NCBI RefSeq assembly: GCF_905404315.1
Contig: NC_066290.1
Location: forward strand, 11,965,453-12,029,452
Length of the DNA: 64,000 nucleotides
Origin: Leptidea sinapis
Taxonomy: Eukaryota > Arthropoda > Insecta > Lepidoptera > Pieridae
Reading direction: 5' to 3'
Below are positions 57,601 through 64,000 of the stretch, piece after piece. Numbering within the stretch: position 1 is the stretch's first letter; the number at the start of each line of letters is the position of its first letter. The notes beneath the pieces were generated by a model, which saw only the letters and a list, made by a program, of their open reading frames with translations, searched no databases and was not told the DNA's origin. The position numbers and the translations under genes were made by a program.

Positions 57601-59083
57601 CCTTATTTATAATAAAAAATGCATAGACAAGATATATTGTACCTATACTATAGTATTTTAGTGATTATATTGAAGTGACTGTATTTTAGCTTGTAATGAT
57701 TTGTAGAATTAATTTATCTCTTTATATTGTTTTAACATGTTAGCGTTATAGGACTTCAATTTACTTTTATATAATTAACAACTAAATTGTTTGTATGTTA
57801 ATGTGCATGATGTGTTCACTGTAATTGCAGGAACAAGATTTTTGAAATTTATGTTACAATCTTATGAATTGTCTTGTGTATTCTGTGTTGGTGGACCTTG
57901 TATACATAAATAAAAATTACTTCGTAAAATATGCATTGTGCTGTCGTAATGAAATTGTTTCACAGCAGAGCTGTCAAACCGTGTGTCAATAAATTCTCTG
58001 ATAGAAATTATGTATGGACACATCAAAGGAAAAACAAATTTGTTATTTTTATTTAATTTAGCAGCATTTTCCTATTTATTCACCTTTTAAACCTTCCCTG
58101 GACACATAATTCAATACCAAAATTAGCCAAATTGGTCCAGCCGTTCTCAAGTTTTAGCGAGACTAACGAACAGCAATTGATTTTTATATATATAGATATG
58201 TATAGTAGATTTTCACCTATATATTTATGAAATTCCACCCGCAAGAGTTTTTTTTTATTATGAACAGAACAACGTCTGTCGAGTCAGCTAGTAATATTTA
58301 AAGCTGGGCAGCATTAATAATGCTTTGGGGTTTTAGACACTTATTAACACATATATGTGTTTTAGAGGGCTTAATATAAGAACATATAAACACATGATAT
58401 AATTTCATGCTAAATTGATAATAATGAATTATTCACATGCTACAGATTTGGGACTCTTTTGTCATATATGTTTACCGTCTAGTTGGTTCTCTATTCCTAT
58501 CCATATAACAAAAATGATTTCTTTCTGCTTAATGATGACAAACTATACATTTTTATTTGGACTACACATCTATTTGTTCAGTATCTATGTGATGACAAGG
58601 CAATTAATTACTTATATTTTTTCAATAGCACTTAGATATATCCACTTGGTTGCAGAAGGTTAGGTAATGCACTTATTGATTATATTCTCAAACTGATACT
58701 AAATTTGCAAAATACAATTTAATATTGGTTTGTATGGCAATAAAATGGCTATAGTGCAAAGTTGCCTTCTAGATAGGCATTTTTTATTTTAGCTCAAAAA
58801 AAATAATAACTAAGAACGCTTTCATTTGAAAAAAAAATATTTTATCTTACTCGATTTTGATCAATTTAAAAAGTGAGCAGGTATAATTTAACAGAAGAAA
58901 TTAATATAGCTCTACGGTAATTTGGGATGACATCGTATAATTTTTAATAGTAGTAGGTTTGTAATTGATTTTTCATCTCATACTTGCGACTTATTTTTAA
59001 ATACACGCAAAAAAATAACCAGTTTGAACTTACCATCCATCACACCATACTCGTATTTCCTTCTTTTTTTGGCCGTTATTCAT
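42452..59083 (-). CDS. Pcyt2: Ethanolamine-phosphate cytidylyltransferase, 8 coding exons
   Basis: Catalyses CTP + phosphoethanolamine to CDP-ethanolamine + PPi, the rate-setting step of the CDP-ethanolamine (Kennedy) route to phosphatidylethanolamine, in the cytosol or at the ER surface. Joined exons: 59083-59034, 56219-55969, 55253-55187, 55094-55017, 50395-50236, 46900-46712, 43347-43189, 42646-42452. All junctions are GT-AG and phases agree, giving 382 aa, close to the usual length of the family. Domain 1 (about residues 10-150) has HFGH (22-25) and RTAGVSTT (127-134), the nucleotidyl-transferase HxGH and RTxGxSTT motifs. Domain 2 (about 203-330) has HVGH (214-217) but lacks a good second RTxGxSTT motif, as is usual for PCYT2. 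No signal peptide or membrane segment is seen. Every intron except the shortest (92 bp) and 43188-42647 carries recognisable transposon sequence. Family assignment is very secure; the transcript ends are not determined. Confidence 0.96.
42647..43188 (-). other. Pcyt2 intron 7 with short internal repeats
   Basis: Three units of AAAAGGCAGTGCTGCC-like text, each followed by TTAAAACGCTTAAT-like text, lie at 43036-43140. Weak LINE 3'-UTR similarity at 42770-42870. Confidence 0.5.
43189..43347 (-). CDS. Pcyt2: Pcyt2 exon 7
   Basis: 159 nt, 53 codons, phase 0 at both ends. It encodes YVHEVVIGAPYSVTADLM, then HFKVDVVCHG and DPYLVPKE, all typical of the second PCYT2 domain. Acceptor TATTTCAG, donor AAG|GTATAT. 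Confidence 0.94.
44528..44962. mobile_element. Large foldback element, type H, in Pcyt2 intron 6
   Basis: Arms 44528-44664 and 44822-44960: ACTTCAAAACCTGAAAAGTATC outside in shortened form, TAATCGGTGCCAAACC inside. The centre has a second nested inverted pair GCCACGCGTG / CACGCGTGGC. Ends in GTAGGTTTTTTAAACCTAC. Confidence 0.7.
44985..45245 (-). mobile_element. LINE 3' UTR fragment
   Basis: Reverse complement of 5940-6150: GTATTTGACAATGGCTGTAA, GTTTGTAAGTTGGTGCATCC, AACTCATTGTTTGTGTAAAG, CACGATGGTCGTGATTACTG. Confidence 0.6.
45931..46165 (+). repeat. tRNA-type dispersed repeat, copy 3
   Basis: GCAAGAGCGACATCTCTAGT, CCTAATATGCAAATATTGGG, GATTTTATCACCGATACGTC, then tRNA-like segment. In Pcyt2 intron 6, antisense to the gene. 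Confidence 0.7.
46078..46150 (+). tRNA. tRNA-like sequence in a repeat (probable pseudogene)
   Basis: 73 nt: GAACGGT/ATCGTTC acceptor, GGCTCAGTTGGTAAGAGC D-arm, CTCGC/GCGAG anticodon stem with loop AAGGAAC, GCGGATTCGAGTCCGAC T-arm. It folds well, but the loop lacks normal flanking bases and it belongs to the repeat family. Confidence 0.5.
46240..46450. mobile_element. Decayed foldback, CGAGGCATCCTCAGAA type
   Basis: CTACACGAGGCATCCTCAGA, TTCTGGCACGAGACTCACGA, TTAGCGGAATTTACACTCAA in the order of 2215-2450, but the arms are eroded. A further partial relative (CGAGCCATCCTCAGGAG) is at 47965-48015. Confidence 0.5.
46532..46686 (+). repeat. tRNA-type repeat, copy 4 (3'-truncated)
   Basis: CGCAAGAGTGACATCTCAAA, CTAATATGCAAATATTGGGG, then breaks off inside the tRNA-like head (CGAATGGTTGGTTCG). 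It ends about 25 nt before the Pcyt2 exon 6 donor. Confidence 0.65.
46712..46900 (-). CDS. Pcyt2: Pcyt2 exon 6, second catalytic domain core
   Basis: 189 nt, 63 codons, phase 0 at both ends. It begins VVYVAGAFDLFHVGH, with HVGH as the active-site motif of the second domain, and ends NLHERVLSVLACK. Acceptor TTTTTAACAG, donor AAG|GTAAAC. A Helitron terminus lies 22 nt upstream of the exon and a truncated tRNA-type repeat ends about 25 nt inside the next intron. Confidence 0.95.
46923..47354 (-). mobile_element. Helitron ending 22 nt from Pcyt2 exon 6
   Basis: Minus strand: A|TCTTAAATATAAAATTCTCG, text TCGGCTATTATCTATTTTTC, end ACAACGTTTGCTGAGTCAGC + TAG, then T. In the gene's sense orientation. 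Confidence 0.75.
47470..47850. mobile_element. Foldback element with CCCGACGTTTCGTG arms
   Basis: Left arm 47470-47571 and right arm 47741-47850 are inverted copies: TTTTTGCGTAAAA outside and AACCCGACATTTCGTGA, TTTTCAGAGCA inside. The two mirrored open frames here are products of the palindrome, not genes. Confidence 0.7.
48560..48745 (+). mobile_element. LINE 3' UTR fragment
   Basis: GCTGGGAGAGTTTCTTGCGC, CTTCTTCTCTCTCAGAGCGC, TTCTAAAGGAATCAATTTTG then AATAAATGCC. LINE-like tail in Pcyt2 intron 5. Confidence 0.5.
48769..49095 (+). mobile_element. Helitron in Pcyt2 intron 5
   Basis: A|TCTTTATATATATATTTCTT start; ACAACGTCTGTCGGGTCCAC + TAG end, then T. Internal GAACTCCTCCTAGACGGCTG is present three times in tandem-like form (about 48808, 48895, 49020). 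Confidence 0.7.
49740..50218 (+). mobile_element. Degenerate Helitron next to Pcyt2 exon 5
   Basis: AAATTCTCGTGTCCCGG, ACTCCTCCGAAACGG, CATCTATTTTTCATACCCCT; end CATTTCCTGGGTCAGATAG, where CTAG has become ATAG. Confidence 0.55.
50236..50395 (-). CDS. Pcyt2: Pcyt2 exon 5, interdomain linker
   Basis: 160 nt encoding the less conserved linker, ending in the family-typical SQFLPTTQKIIQFSSG and a Pro-rich turn before domain 2. Acceptor TTCTAG, donor AGA|GTAAGT; it ends in phase 0. A degenerate Helitron ends 18 bp beyond the donor. Confidence 0.92.
51285..52195. mobile_element. GC-rich inverted-repeat element in Pcyt2 intron 4
   Basis: GGCGTGGCCACGAGCCATTC near 51300 and GCGGCAAGGTTGTGGCCAAT near 52170 face each other. 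Subterminal CGCTACAGCGGC (51320) is mirrored by CGCCGCTGTAGTTATTCGCT (52035). GC islands at both ends flank an AT-rich middle. Probably a non-autonomous DNA transposon; no target duplication found. Confidence 0.4.
52440..53405 (+). pseudogene. Degenerate LINE reverse transcriptase
   Basis: GVPQGSILGPFLFLVYINNL is clear near 52505-52565; the following catalytic box is lost. Downstream shifted remains run to 53405, with some continuing past the MITE. Many stops. CR1/jockey-type. Confidence 0.6.
53406..53849. mobile_element. hAT-type MITE with perfect 8-bp target duplication
   Basis: Ends CAGGGGTGCTCAA ... TTGAGCACCCCTG, flanked by ATATTGAG on both sides (53398-53405, 53850-53857). 444 bp, no transposase. 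Inserted into the LINE relic. Confidence 0.9.
53858..54325. other. No gene seen
   Basis: AT-rich intron sequence of Pcyt2. Confidence 0.35.
54326..54650 (+). mobile_element. RTE-type LINE C-terminal fragment
   Basis: Plus frame: VVTRTEKGMLKWFGHVERMS, EERMTHQIYKASVW, then shifted RKRVRF... and a (GTAT)n tail. The long minus-strand open frame over it (54675-54190) is a shadow. Confidence 0.65.
55017..55094 (-). CDS. Pcyt2: Pcyt2 exon 4, RTxGxSTT motif
   Basis: 78 nt after a 92-bp intron. It encodes the RTAGVSTTDLVGRMLLL stretch, the second nucleotide-binding signature of the first domain. Acceptor TTTTTCAG, donor AA|GTAATT. The next intron (55016-50396, 4.6 kb) holds an RTE-type LINE piece, a hAT-like MITE within a degenerate LINE, and a GC-rich inverted-repeat element. 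Confidence 0.94.
55187..55253 (-). CDS. Pcyt2: Pcyt2 exon 3
   Basis: 67 nt encoding the DDITVTADGIDTY segment of the first domain through GKYR. Acceptor TTTTTAG precedes 55253 and donor AG|GTAGGC is at 55186. Phase in is 1 and phase out is 2, matching both neighbours. Confidence 0.93.
55584..55901 (-). mobile_element. LINE C-terminal fragment in Pcyt2 intron 2
   Basis: Minus frame of 105 codons: VEVNARDAARLV (repeat-specific), KMCIKLYNKLPEDLNIL, FIPRLFKWLLENIFYS. The KLYN-LP...LK.WL block is the end of LINE ORF2 proteins. Same strand as the gene but unrelated to it. Confidence 0.6.
55969..56219 (-). CDS. Pcyt2: Pcyt2 exon 2, first catalytic domain core
   Basis: 251 nt. The acceptor is TTGCAG at 56225-56220 and the first base completes Cys17. 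It carries the active-site HFGH motif (residues 22-25), the VGVHTDEEI strand and the KGPPVFTQEERY segment, all near-invariant in PCYT2. It ends GGAG|GTTGGT, leaving one base of an Asp codon. The downstream intron (55968-55254) contains a LINE fragment. Confidence 0.95.
57033..58196 (-). mobile_element. Helitron interrupted by a LINE
   Basis: Minus strand begins A|TCTATATATATAAAAATC, TTGCTGTTCGTTAGTCTCGC, and ends CAATGTCTGTTGGGTCAGCT + AG, flank T. The LINE at ~57075-57930 lies inside; without it the Helitron would be about 300 bp, like 6477-6856. Confidence 0.65.
57075..57930 (+). mobile_element. LINE ORF2 C-terminus, 5'-truncated
   Basis: YNALVRSCLEYCSVVWNPY, HVESIQKKFLKII, LEDRRQIHEHFYIKSLMGC, then a frameshift near 57355 to RAPQLAKYKPFIPDRATSNL, SPLNRLLRQYNTI and a stop. 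3' UTR ends ACATAAATAAAAATTA. Thumb region of a CR1/jockey-type element. Confidence 0.8.
58200..58291 (+). mobile_element. Helitron 3' portion
   Basis: AACAGAACAACGTCTGTCGA + GTCAGCTAG, then T. Head-to-head with the 5' end of the previous Helitron. Confidence 0.55.
58292..59033 (-). other. Pcyt2 intron 1, distal part
   Basis: AT-rich. The open frame at 58415 on the plus strand is hydrophobic and low-complexity; no evidence for a gene. Confidence 0.4.
59034..59083 (-). CDS. Pcyt2: Pcyt2 coding exon 1 (start codon)
   Basis: Starts at the ATG at 59083-59081 and encodes MNNGQKKKEIRVWCDG plus two bases of a Cys codon. The donor is G|GTAAGT at 59033. The RVWCDGC motif at the beginning of the first cytidylyltransferase domain is completed across the junction, which fixes both start and phase. 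The short lysine-rich leader is typical of insect orthologues. Confidence 0.93.
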
Positions 59084-59400
59084 TTTTATTGACACGTTTC
59101 ACAACACTTTAATTTTTTTTCTCAGCCGATTGATATATACGCATTATTTAAATACACAAGAAAATTTATACAGTTTAATTTTAAAATACAAATGAACGTG
59201 CACTTCCTTGAAGAGCCACTAACAAACTGTCAATCAAATTGACAAATGTCAATTCGAAGTTCGAACATTGATTTCAGTTTAAAATTTGTGTTGTGTTGAA
59301 ACTTCCGTTTCCAAGTTCCAGCCAGTTAGTTACTCTTGTTTCATGTACTGCTTGGTAGCGCCCATACTCCATACCATACTTTAATCCTGTTTACATAATC
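59084..59400. promoter_or_regulatory. Pcyt2 5' UTR and promoter region (inferred)
   Basis: Sequence immediately upstream of the Pcyt2 ATG. It contains a short perfect palindrome ATTGACAAATGTCAAT near 59238-59253. I see no clear TATA box, so the promoter role rests only on position. Confidence 0.3.
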
Positions 59401-59529
59401 CGAAATAGGTACTTAGCCTAAATGACTTTATTGACATTCGGGCACTGTCAAGTATCAGTAAATTGAAGAAAATATTAAAAATAAAGTGTTGATCTCAGAA
59501 ACCAATTAATTATTTTAGTTTGCAAGTAG

Positions 59530-59740
59530 TTCATCCGGAACGGAACTACGTTGCGATTTTGAGCTGCCGTCCATCGCTCAACACTTGAAGGAGATATCGC
59601 GACACTTCCTTAACAAGGTGCCTAGCCATCCGAACATCTTGGTTAGGAAGGCATATGGGTGTACCCAGATGCCACTACAAACTACACCACAGTCTGAACC
59701 TACTGAGGAGCTCCCGGCACGTCACGGTAGACTCGGATAA
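59530..59740 (+). mobile_element. jockey-like LINE C-terminal fragment
   Basis: Plus frame: RCDFELPSIAQHLKEISRHF, LNKVPSHPNILVRKAYG. This is the LP.I..Y(l)....F......H.N.LV..A ending of jockey-type ORF2. No stop until 59739. Confidence 0.55.
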
Positions 59741-61118
59741 CTACATAAAAGCGTGAACGCGACACCAAACAAACACAAACGCATACACACCTCGTTCGTA
59801 GGCGTAGGCGCGGTCAAGGTGCGCAGACTGGCACTCGTCACTCGTCAATCGTACGATGGCCAGCGGCCCGCCAATTAGAAAACAACCAAGTACACAAATT
59901 GTCTAATGCCTGACGAGACGTGAGTCCTTGTCCTGTAAACGTTCTCACTCCACTCACACTCGCAAACGGATGGACTGACATACCTCGAATACACTAACAC
60001 ACACACATACATACCCACAAACATAATTATACACTTACATACATACATTACTGCATTCGCCGGTGAGTGTGTTAATTCTTTTGTCAAAAGTCCATCGAAC
60101 TATCAGATTGTAAATAATCTTCCCTCCAACCCCCAAGCACAGCCCGTACGAGGTTCGAGCCTCGTTATGAGACGCCCCGCGATTGTTGTTGCGTAGTATT
60201 TGCGGTCGCCATGGCCCATGTCCTTATGTCGTTAGAAAACCTTTTAGAGTTACCAGTATAGAGATTTTCCTCCTCTCGCAAAAGAAACAAGAAAATTAGC
60301 GCCTACATAAATATAGATGGCAAAGTGTACATTGTAGTGTAATTAAATAATTATGTATAATGATAATATAAGTATATATTTGTATTTTGTATGTATTGTT
60401 TAAATGTATACGGAAATCTCAATGCACAACATAAGACTTGTTTATTGTACGTTTATTTTTTTAATAATAATTTACTAACAATGCATGCTTATTTTTAAAA
60501 TCTTATTATCTTCAAATCTTGTCAGGCCGATAGAGAACGTTTGTCCAAGGCGTGACGATGTTACGAGTAGATGATATGGAGGGTTGACCAAAAATAGACG
60601 TATTAGCACGTTTCTTTGTATATCTAACTTACCATAATAAGTATCGGATGACCAGGCGAACAATATTATATCATTATATTAATAGTCCACGTTGCGTGCC
60701 TATCTCGTTATTACATTAATTAAGTTGGTATCCGGCGCATAATTTATCTAATCATGTCCACGATTGCGATTGGTTCAGCCGAGTCACGCCACTATAGCGT
60801 AGTATGAGACTAGTCTACTTACTTATTTGGACTTTGTCGCTTATTGCTACCCGTGAGTTTCGGAATTCCTTGATAAAGTTCATATGTTATCATCAAACAG
60901 TTGAATCATTTGAAAGGCCAATAACTTACGATATTATGTTAATTTTATAGCAGCTATTGATTGTGTACATCCGCTTATACACGTGTGTTTATTTATAAAT
61001 GAAATGTTTTGAAATACATAATTGCGTGAGGGTCTCCAATCCAGTAGACAAAACCACGCTTCAAAAACAATCGTGCATCGAACTTGAGCATTGAAGCGTA
61101 AAATATTTATGAGTTCTT
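59741..61118. other. No gene seen; CA/CATA-rich patch
   Basis: 59995-60055 has irregular ACACACATACATACC repeats. The rest is unassigned, with moderate GC around 59770-59900. Confidence 0.4.
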
Positions 61119-61161
61119 AATATTTGACGGAATGAGGTATCTCCTCATTCCGTCAAATATT
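61119..61161. repeat. Perfect 19-nt inverted repeat at the end of an open frame
   Basis: AATATTTGACGGAATGAGG (61119-61137), loop TATCT, exact complement 61143-61161. The right arm contains the stop of the minus-strand frame 61459-61145. Confidence 0.9.
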
Positions 61162-61459
61162 TCGTCTTTCGGTAAACTTTTATTGACATTGTTTCGAGTT
61201 TTGTTGCATTTTTTTTTATTTTAGTCTCTTGAACGTTATATATTTTCATAATATGATTTGAGAAATTCTCTTTCGCAAAAATGGTATTTTGGCGTGCCTT
61301 GCTATCTAGCGCCAAGGTGAATGCAAATCTCTTTGAGTGAGTATCGCAAATGTAGAATTGAACAAATTCCGACGGTATAACGTCAAAGCACGTATCGATT
61401 TCGCATGTGAATATCAGCAGCGGTCGAAGAAAAAATAAAAATAAAATTGGACGACACAA
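61145..61459 (-). CDS. Unrecognised open frame (~104 codons, no clear ATG start)
   Basis: Reads ...EIDTCFDVIPSEFVQFYICD, SKRFAFTLALDSKARQNTIF, KETKI-like basic tail and KYLTE stop. Composition is more protein-like than nearby open frames, but the 5' start is a TTG and no family is recognised. It could be a relic exon or chance. Confidence 0.2.
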   Translation of the reverse strand: MCRPILFLFFLRPLLIFTCEIDTCFDVIPSEFVQFYICDTHSKRFAFTLALDSKARQNTIFAKENFSNHIMKIYNVQETKIKKNATKLETMSIKVYRKTKYLTE

Positions 61460-61734
61460 CGGCGGTTCCTTCGTAGAAATTTTGGAATATGTTTTGGAAA
61501 ATGTGAAATATGCCTAAGCAGTTGGCATAATTATAAGTTAGTTAATTAGTTTTTTTATACTTAATTAATTGTAGAAAAAAACTAACTATTGTTGAAAAAT
61601 AAAAAAATGTAAAAAATTTGTTAACACGATAACATTGAGACAGGGAGTTAAGTCTACTGCAAAATAGTTTTTTAAACTAGTGCGGAGGGTAAACCAAATC
61701 TTTTTGTAGTATTATTACTTCTTAGACTCTCTAT

Positions 61735-63345
61735 GGAAGGTTACTAAAAGACTTAAACGCCTCATTACCCAAATACCTCCTGTAAAAGACGCAGATGGGA
61801 AATGGGGCGTGAACAATGAGCAAAAAGCTCAAATATTTGCCGATCACCTTGAACAGATTTTTCGCCCAAATGAGTGTGATCCTAACGAGACGTTTATACC
61901 AGATAATATAGATTATTTTAATCTCCAAACAGGACAGGAGGACATTAAGCTCTGTTCACCTGAGGAAGTTTAGAGAGAAATAAAATAAAATATAAGTAAA
62001 ATAAAAGCTCCTGGATATGATTTGATATCCGGGAAATTCACCAACTCCCAAAAAAAGGTCTCGTTAAATTAACGACCCTTATTAATTGTGCAATTAGATT
62101 ACGAAATGTACCAGATCTGTGGAAAGTTGCTGAAGTCATCATGATTGCAAAACCAGGAAAAATTGTAAGATTGCAAAACCGAACCAAACAGCATCATACA
62201 GGCCAATTTCCCTGCTTCCTGTAATGTCCAAGCTTTTTGAGAAGTTGCTACTTAAACGGCTAAAGCCTATATAGAGATTAAGAATCTGATTCCAGAGCAC
62301 CAGTTAGGTTTCCGCGAAAAACACTCAACCATAGATCAAGTGCATAGAATTACAAATATTATAGAAAAAGCCTTAGAAAACAAAGAAGTCTTCTCCACAA
62401 TATTTCTGGATGTGGCGCAGGCTTTCGATAAAGTTTGGCATTAAGACCTTATTTACAAGCTAAGAATGGCTTTGACCATAAAGACGCAGCAGAGAAAGTT
62501 CACATAGCGGTAAACACAGTGGTTAAGTGGACTAAAAACTGGAGAATTAAACTTGATGAAAGTAAATCTGTTCATGTAAACTTTAGTAATAAGAAACCAG
62601 ATAACGAGCCAGTTTACATTAATAAGAAAATAGTACCATACGAAAATACAGCTAAATATCTGGGCATGACTCTTGATGCAAAGCTCCGCTGGAAGGCTCA
62701 CGTCAAGAAAAAAAGAGAACAATTAGAACTTCATTTTAAAAATATGTACTGCCTTCTAGGTAGACACTCTAAGATGTCAGTACAAATTAAAGTTTAATTA
62801 AAGAACTTATGGGATCCAGCCGTGGGGCTGCACCAAACAAACAAATATTCAAATCATACAACGCTTCCAGAATAAAGTATTGAGGTAAATTATGAACGCA
62901 CCTCGGTACATTCGAAACAGCGAACTCCATCGGGACCTTAACATTGAGTTTGTTCACAAAGTTATCCAAAAATTTGCTGAAGCTCATCAACATAGACTTC
63001 AACATCACGTGAACATCGAGGCAATCCAGCTCCTTGACAACACTGATATAGTGAGAAAACTAAAACGAACAAAACCTTTTGAGTTAGTGTAGTGCTAGTG
63101 AATTAGTGTAATACAATATAAAAATAGTGATATTATAAAAGGCACATGAACAAAGTGACTTCCCCTTAATAGAGACATTAAAGAATGTGTTAATGGACAC
63201 ATTCTTAGTTTAATCTTTCTAGCAGTTTATGTTAAAGTAGAATTACTTATTAGTCTAAGTTATGGCTAGATTGTAATGCAAGTGGGGCAACATTATAATA
63301 ACTTTATTATTATGTTCCCTACTTGAAAGATAAAAAAATACTTCT
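61735..63345 (+). pseudogene. jockey-type LINE ORF2, internally deleted
   Basis: In order: SLWKVTKRLKRLITQIPPV, NNEQKAQIFADHLEQIFRPN, then (shifts) ISLLPVMSKLFEKLLLKRLK, LIPEHQLGFREKHSTIDQVH, FLDVAQAFDKVWH. The GVPQGS and YADD region is missing. It resumes ...DAAEKVHIAVNTVVKWTKNW, KYLGMTLDAKLRWKAHV and RNSELHRDLNIEFVHKVI to a stop at 63092. Several stops and shifts. 3' UTR to about 63345. Confidence 0.85.
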
Positions 63346-63539
63346 TAGACACAAAAGAACGGGCTTGGTAAATGGGTTTTTGTAGTTAAGTTAGGCATTA
63401 TAACCCATAGTTAGGCAACGTGGCTCTCAAACTTGCTGCGGTCTCAGACATAGTGAGTGACGCCATCTTGCCGAAGTCCTCTCTTGATGGGAGATTCAAT
63501 GCTGAAGTTGCCATAGCATTTGCAAGCAGGTTAAACAGT

Positions 63540-63745
63540 CAAATAACTTGGAAAAACGGGAGCCTTAAATAGTACACTGATGGATTTAAGTCCGGATCTG
63601 AGGTTGGGTGTGTAATCTCCGGTGAGTGCCCCAAATTTGTTAAATCTGTCGATTTAGGAAACCTTGCCTCCGTTTTCCAGTCGGAGTCCAAGATGGCGGC
63701 CGCGCAAATTCCTCACTACTATAAATGTAGTAACCCTAGTAGTAA
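63540..63745 (+). mobile_element. LINE RNase H-like fragment
   Basis: Frame reads YTDGFKSGSEVGCVISGECP, KSVDLGNLASVFQSESKMAA. The TDG(S/F)K and later (S)ES..A match the first Asp and Glu of LINE RNase H domains. Short and cut at both ends. Confidence 0.45.
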
Positions 63746-63824
63746 ACCCTATTCATATTAAAGGTATAAGATTCGCATAAGAGGTGTATTATGTTAAAGA
63801 TCTTTTAAGTTATTTTATACTTTT

Positions 63825-64000
63825 GAGTTTGTGAAGTCGGTTTTTTTATGTCGTAAAATATAGTACAATGTATTGGCACCAAAATGAGAAAACTCGATGA
63901 ACAATCAAACAACAAAAAAATTACAGATTCCAAATTCAAAGGTAATATTTTTTGTATTTTTAATTGTAATAGTATTTATATCCAGACTAAGTATGTATAG
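63825..64000. repeat. Foldback type H arm at the window edge (partial)
   Basis: TGTGAAGTCGGTTTTTTTAT, then TTGGCACCAAAATGAG, similar in layout to the arm ends of 17205-17605 and 44528-44962. The rest lies beyond the window. Confidence 0.35.

Noticed and set aside
59856..59909. Short plus-strand frame MASGPPIRKQPSTQIV
   Set aside because: 17 codons, no supporting context.
1..64000. CRISPR arrays, rRNA, bacterial-style operons
   Set aside because: None present; gene structure and repeats are those of an insect nuclear genome.

Overview
The window is AT-rich eukaryotic nuclear DNA. It has spliced genes, no operons, and a very dense mix of non-LTR retrotransposons, Helitrons, MITEs and tRNA-derived repeats. 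Several repeats look lepidopteran: Helitron 3' ends reading GTTTGCC-GGGTCAGCTAG, a repeat ending in GAGTCCGACTCGCACTTGG, and a tRNA-headed SINE. I therefore infer a moth or butterfly. Species cannot be given.

The one clearly functional gene is Pcyt2 (ethanolamine-phosphate cytidylyltransferase; Pect in Drosophila) on the minus strand, 59083 down to 42452. Eight coding exons can be joined at GT-AG junctions with consistent phase, giving a 382-residue protein with two tandem cytidylyltransferase domains. It makes CDP-ethanolamine for phosphatidylethanolamine synthesis. Its introns are full of transposon debris. Exon 6 is closely framed by repeats on both sides: a Helitron end lies 22 nt from its acceptor, and a tRNA-type repeat ends about 25 nt past its donor.

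Layout. 1-3671: a 919-bp sequence present twice, apparently identical, 2752 bp apart. 3.6-25 kb: repeat graveyard with ten copies or fragments of one ~300-bp hairpin-containing repeat (here 'repeat A'), several LINE 3' ends, Helitrons, a mariner relic, foldback MITEs, an unidentified coding-like relic (10051-10386) and a GC-rich island with a possible first exon (21030-21340). 26.6-28.6 kb: 5'-truncated RTE-type LINE with target-site duplications (TSDs). 28.8-29.4 kb: two pieces of a THAP zinc-finger domain on the minus strand, probably a broken gene. 29.4-33.4 kb: mostly unexplained sequence. 33.4-34.4 kb: second RTE-type LINE with a TSD and an (ATT)n tail. 36.5-37.4 kb: Helitron. 38.1-40.0 kb: LINE with an open 456-codon reverse transcriptase frame inserted in a SINE. 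40.3-40.6 kb: TTAA-type MITE, opposite in orientation to its relative at 19.7 kb. 42.4-59.1 kb: Pcyt2. 59.5-64 kb: further jockey-like LINE remains and a foldback arm at the window edge.

No CRISPR array, rRNA, bacterial operon or intact autonomous transposon is visible, and I found no convincing new biological system. The best leads are the identical duplication, the THAP relic, the coding-like relic at 10.05 kb, repeat A with its conserved internal hairpin, and the Helitron terminus beside a Pcyt2 splice acceptor.
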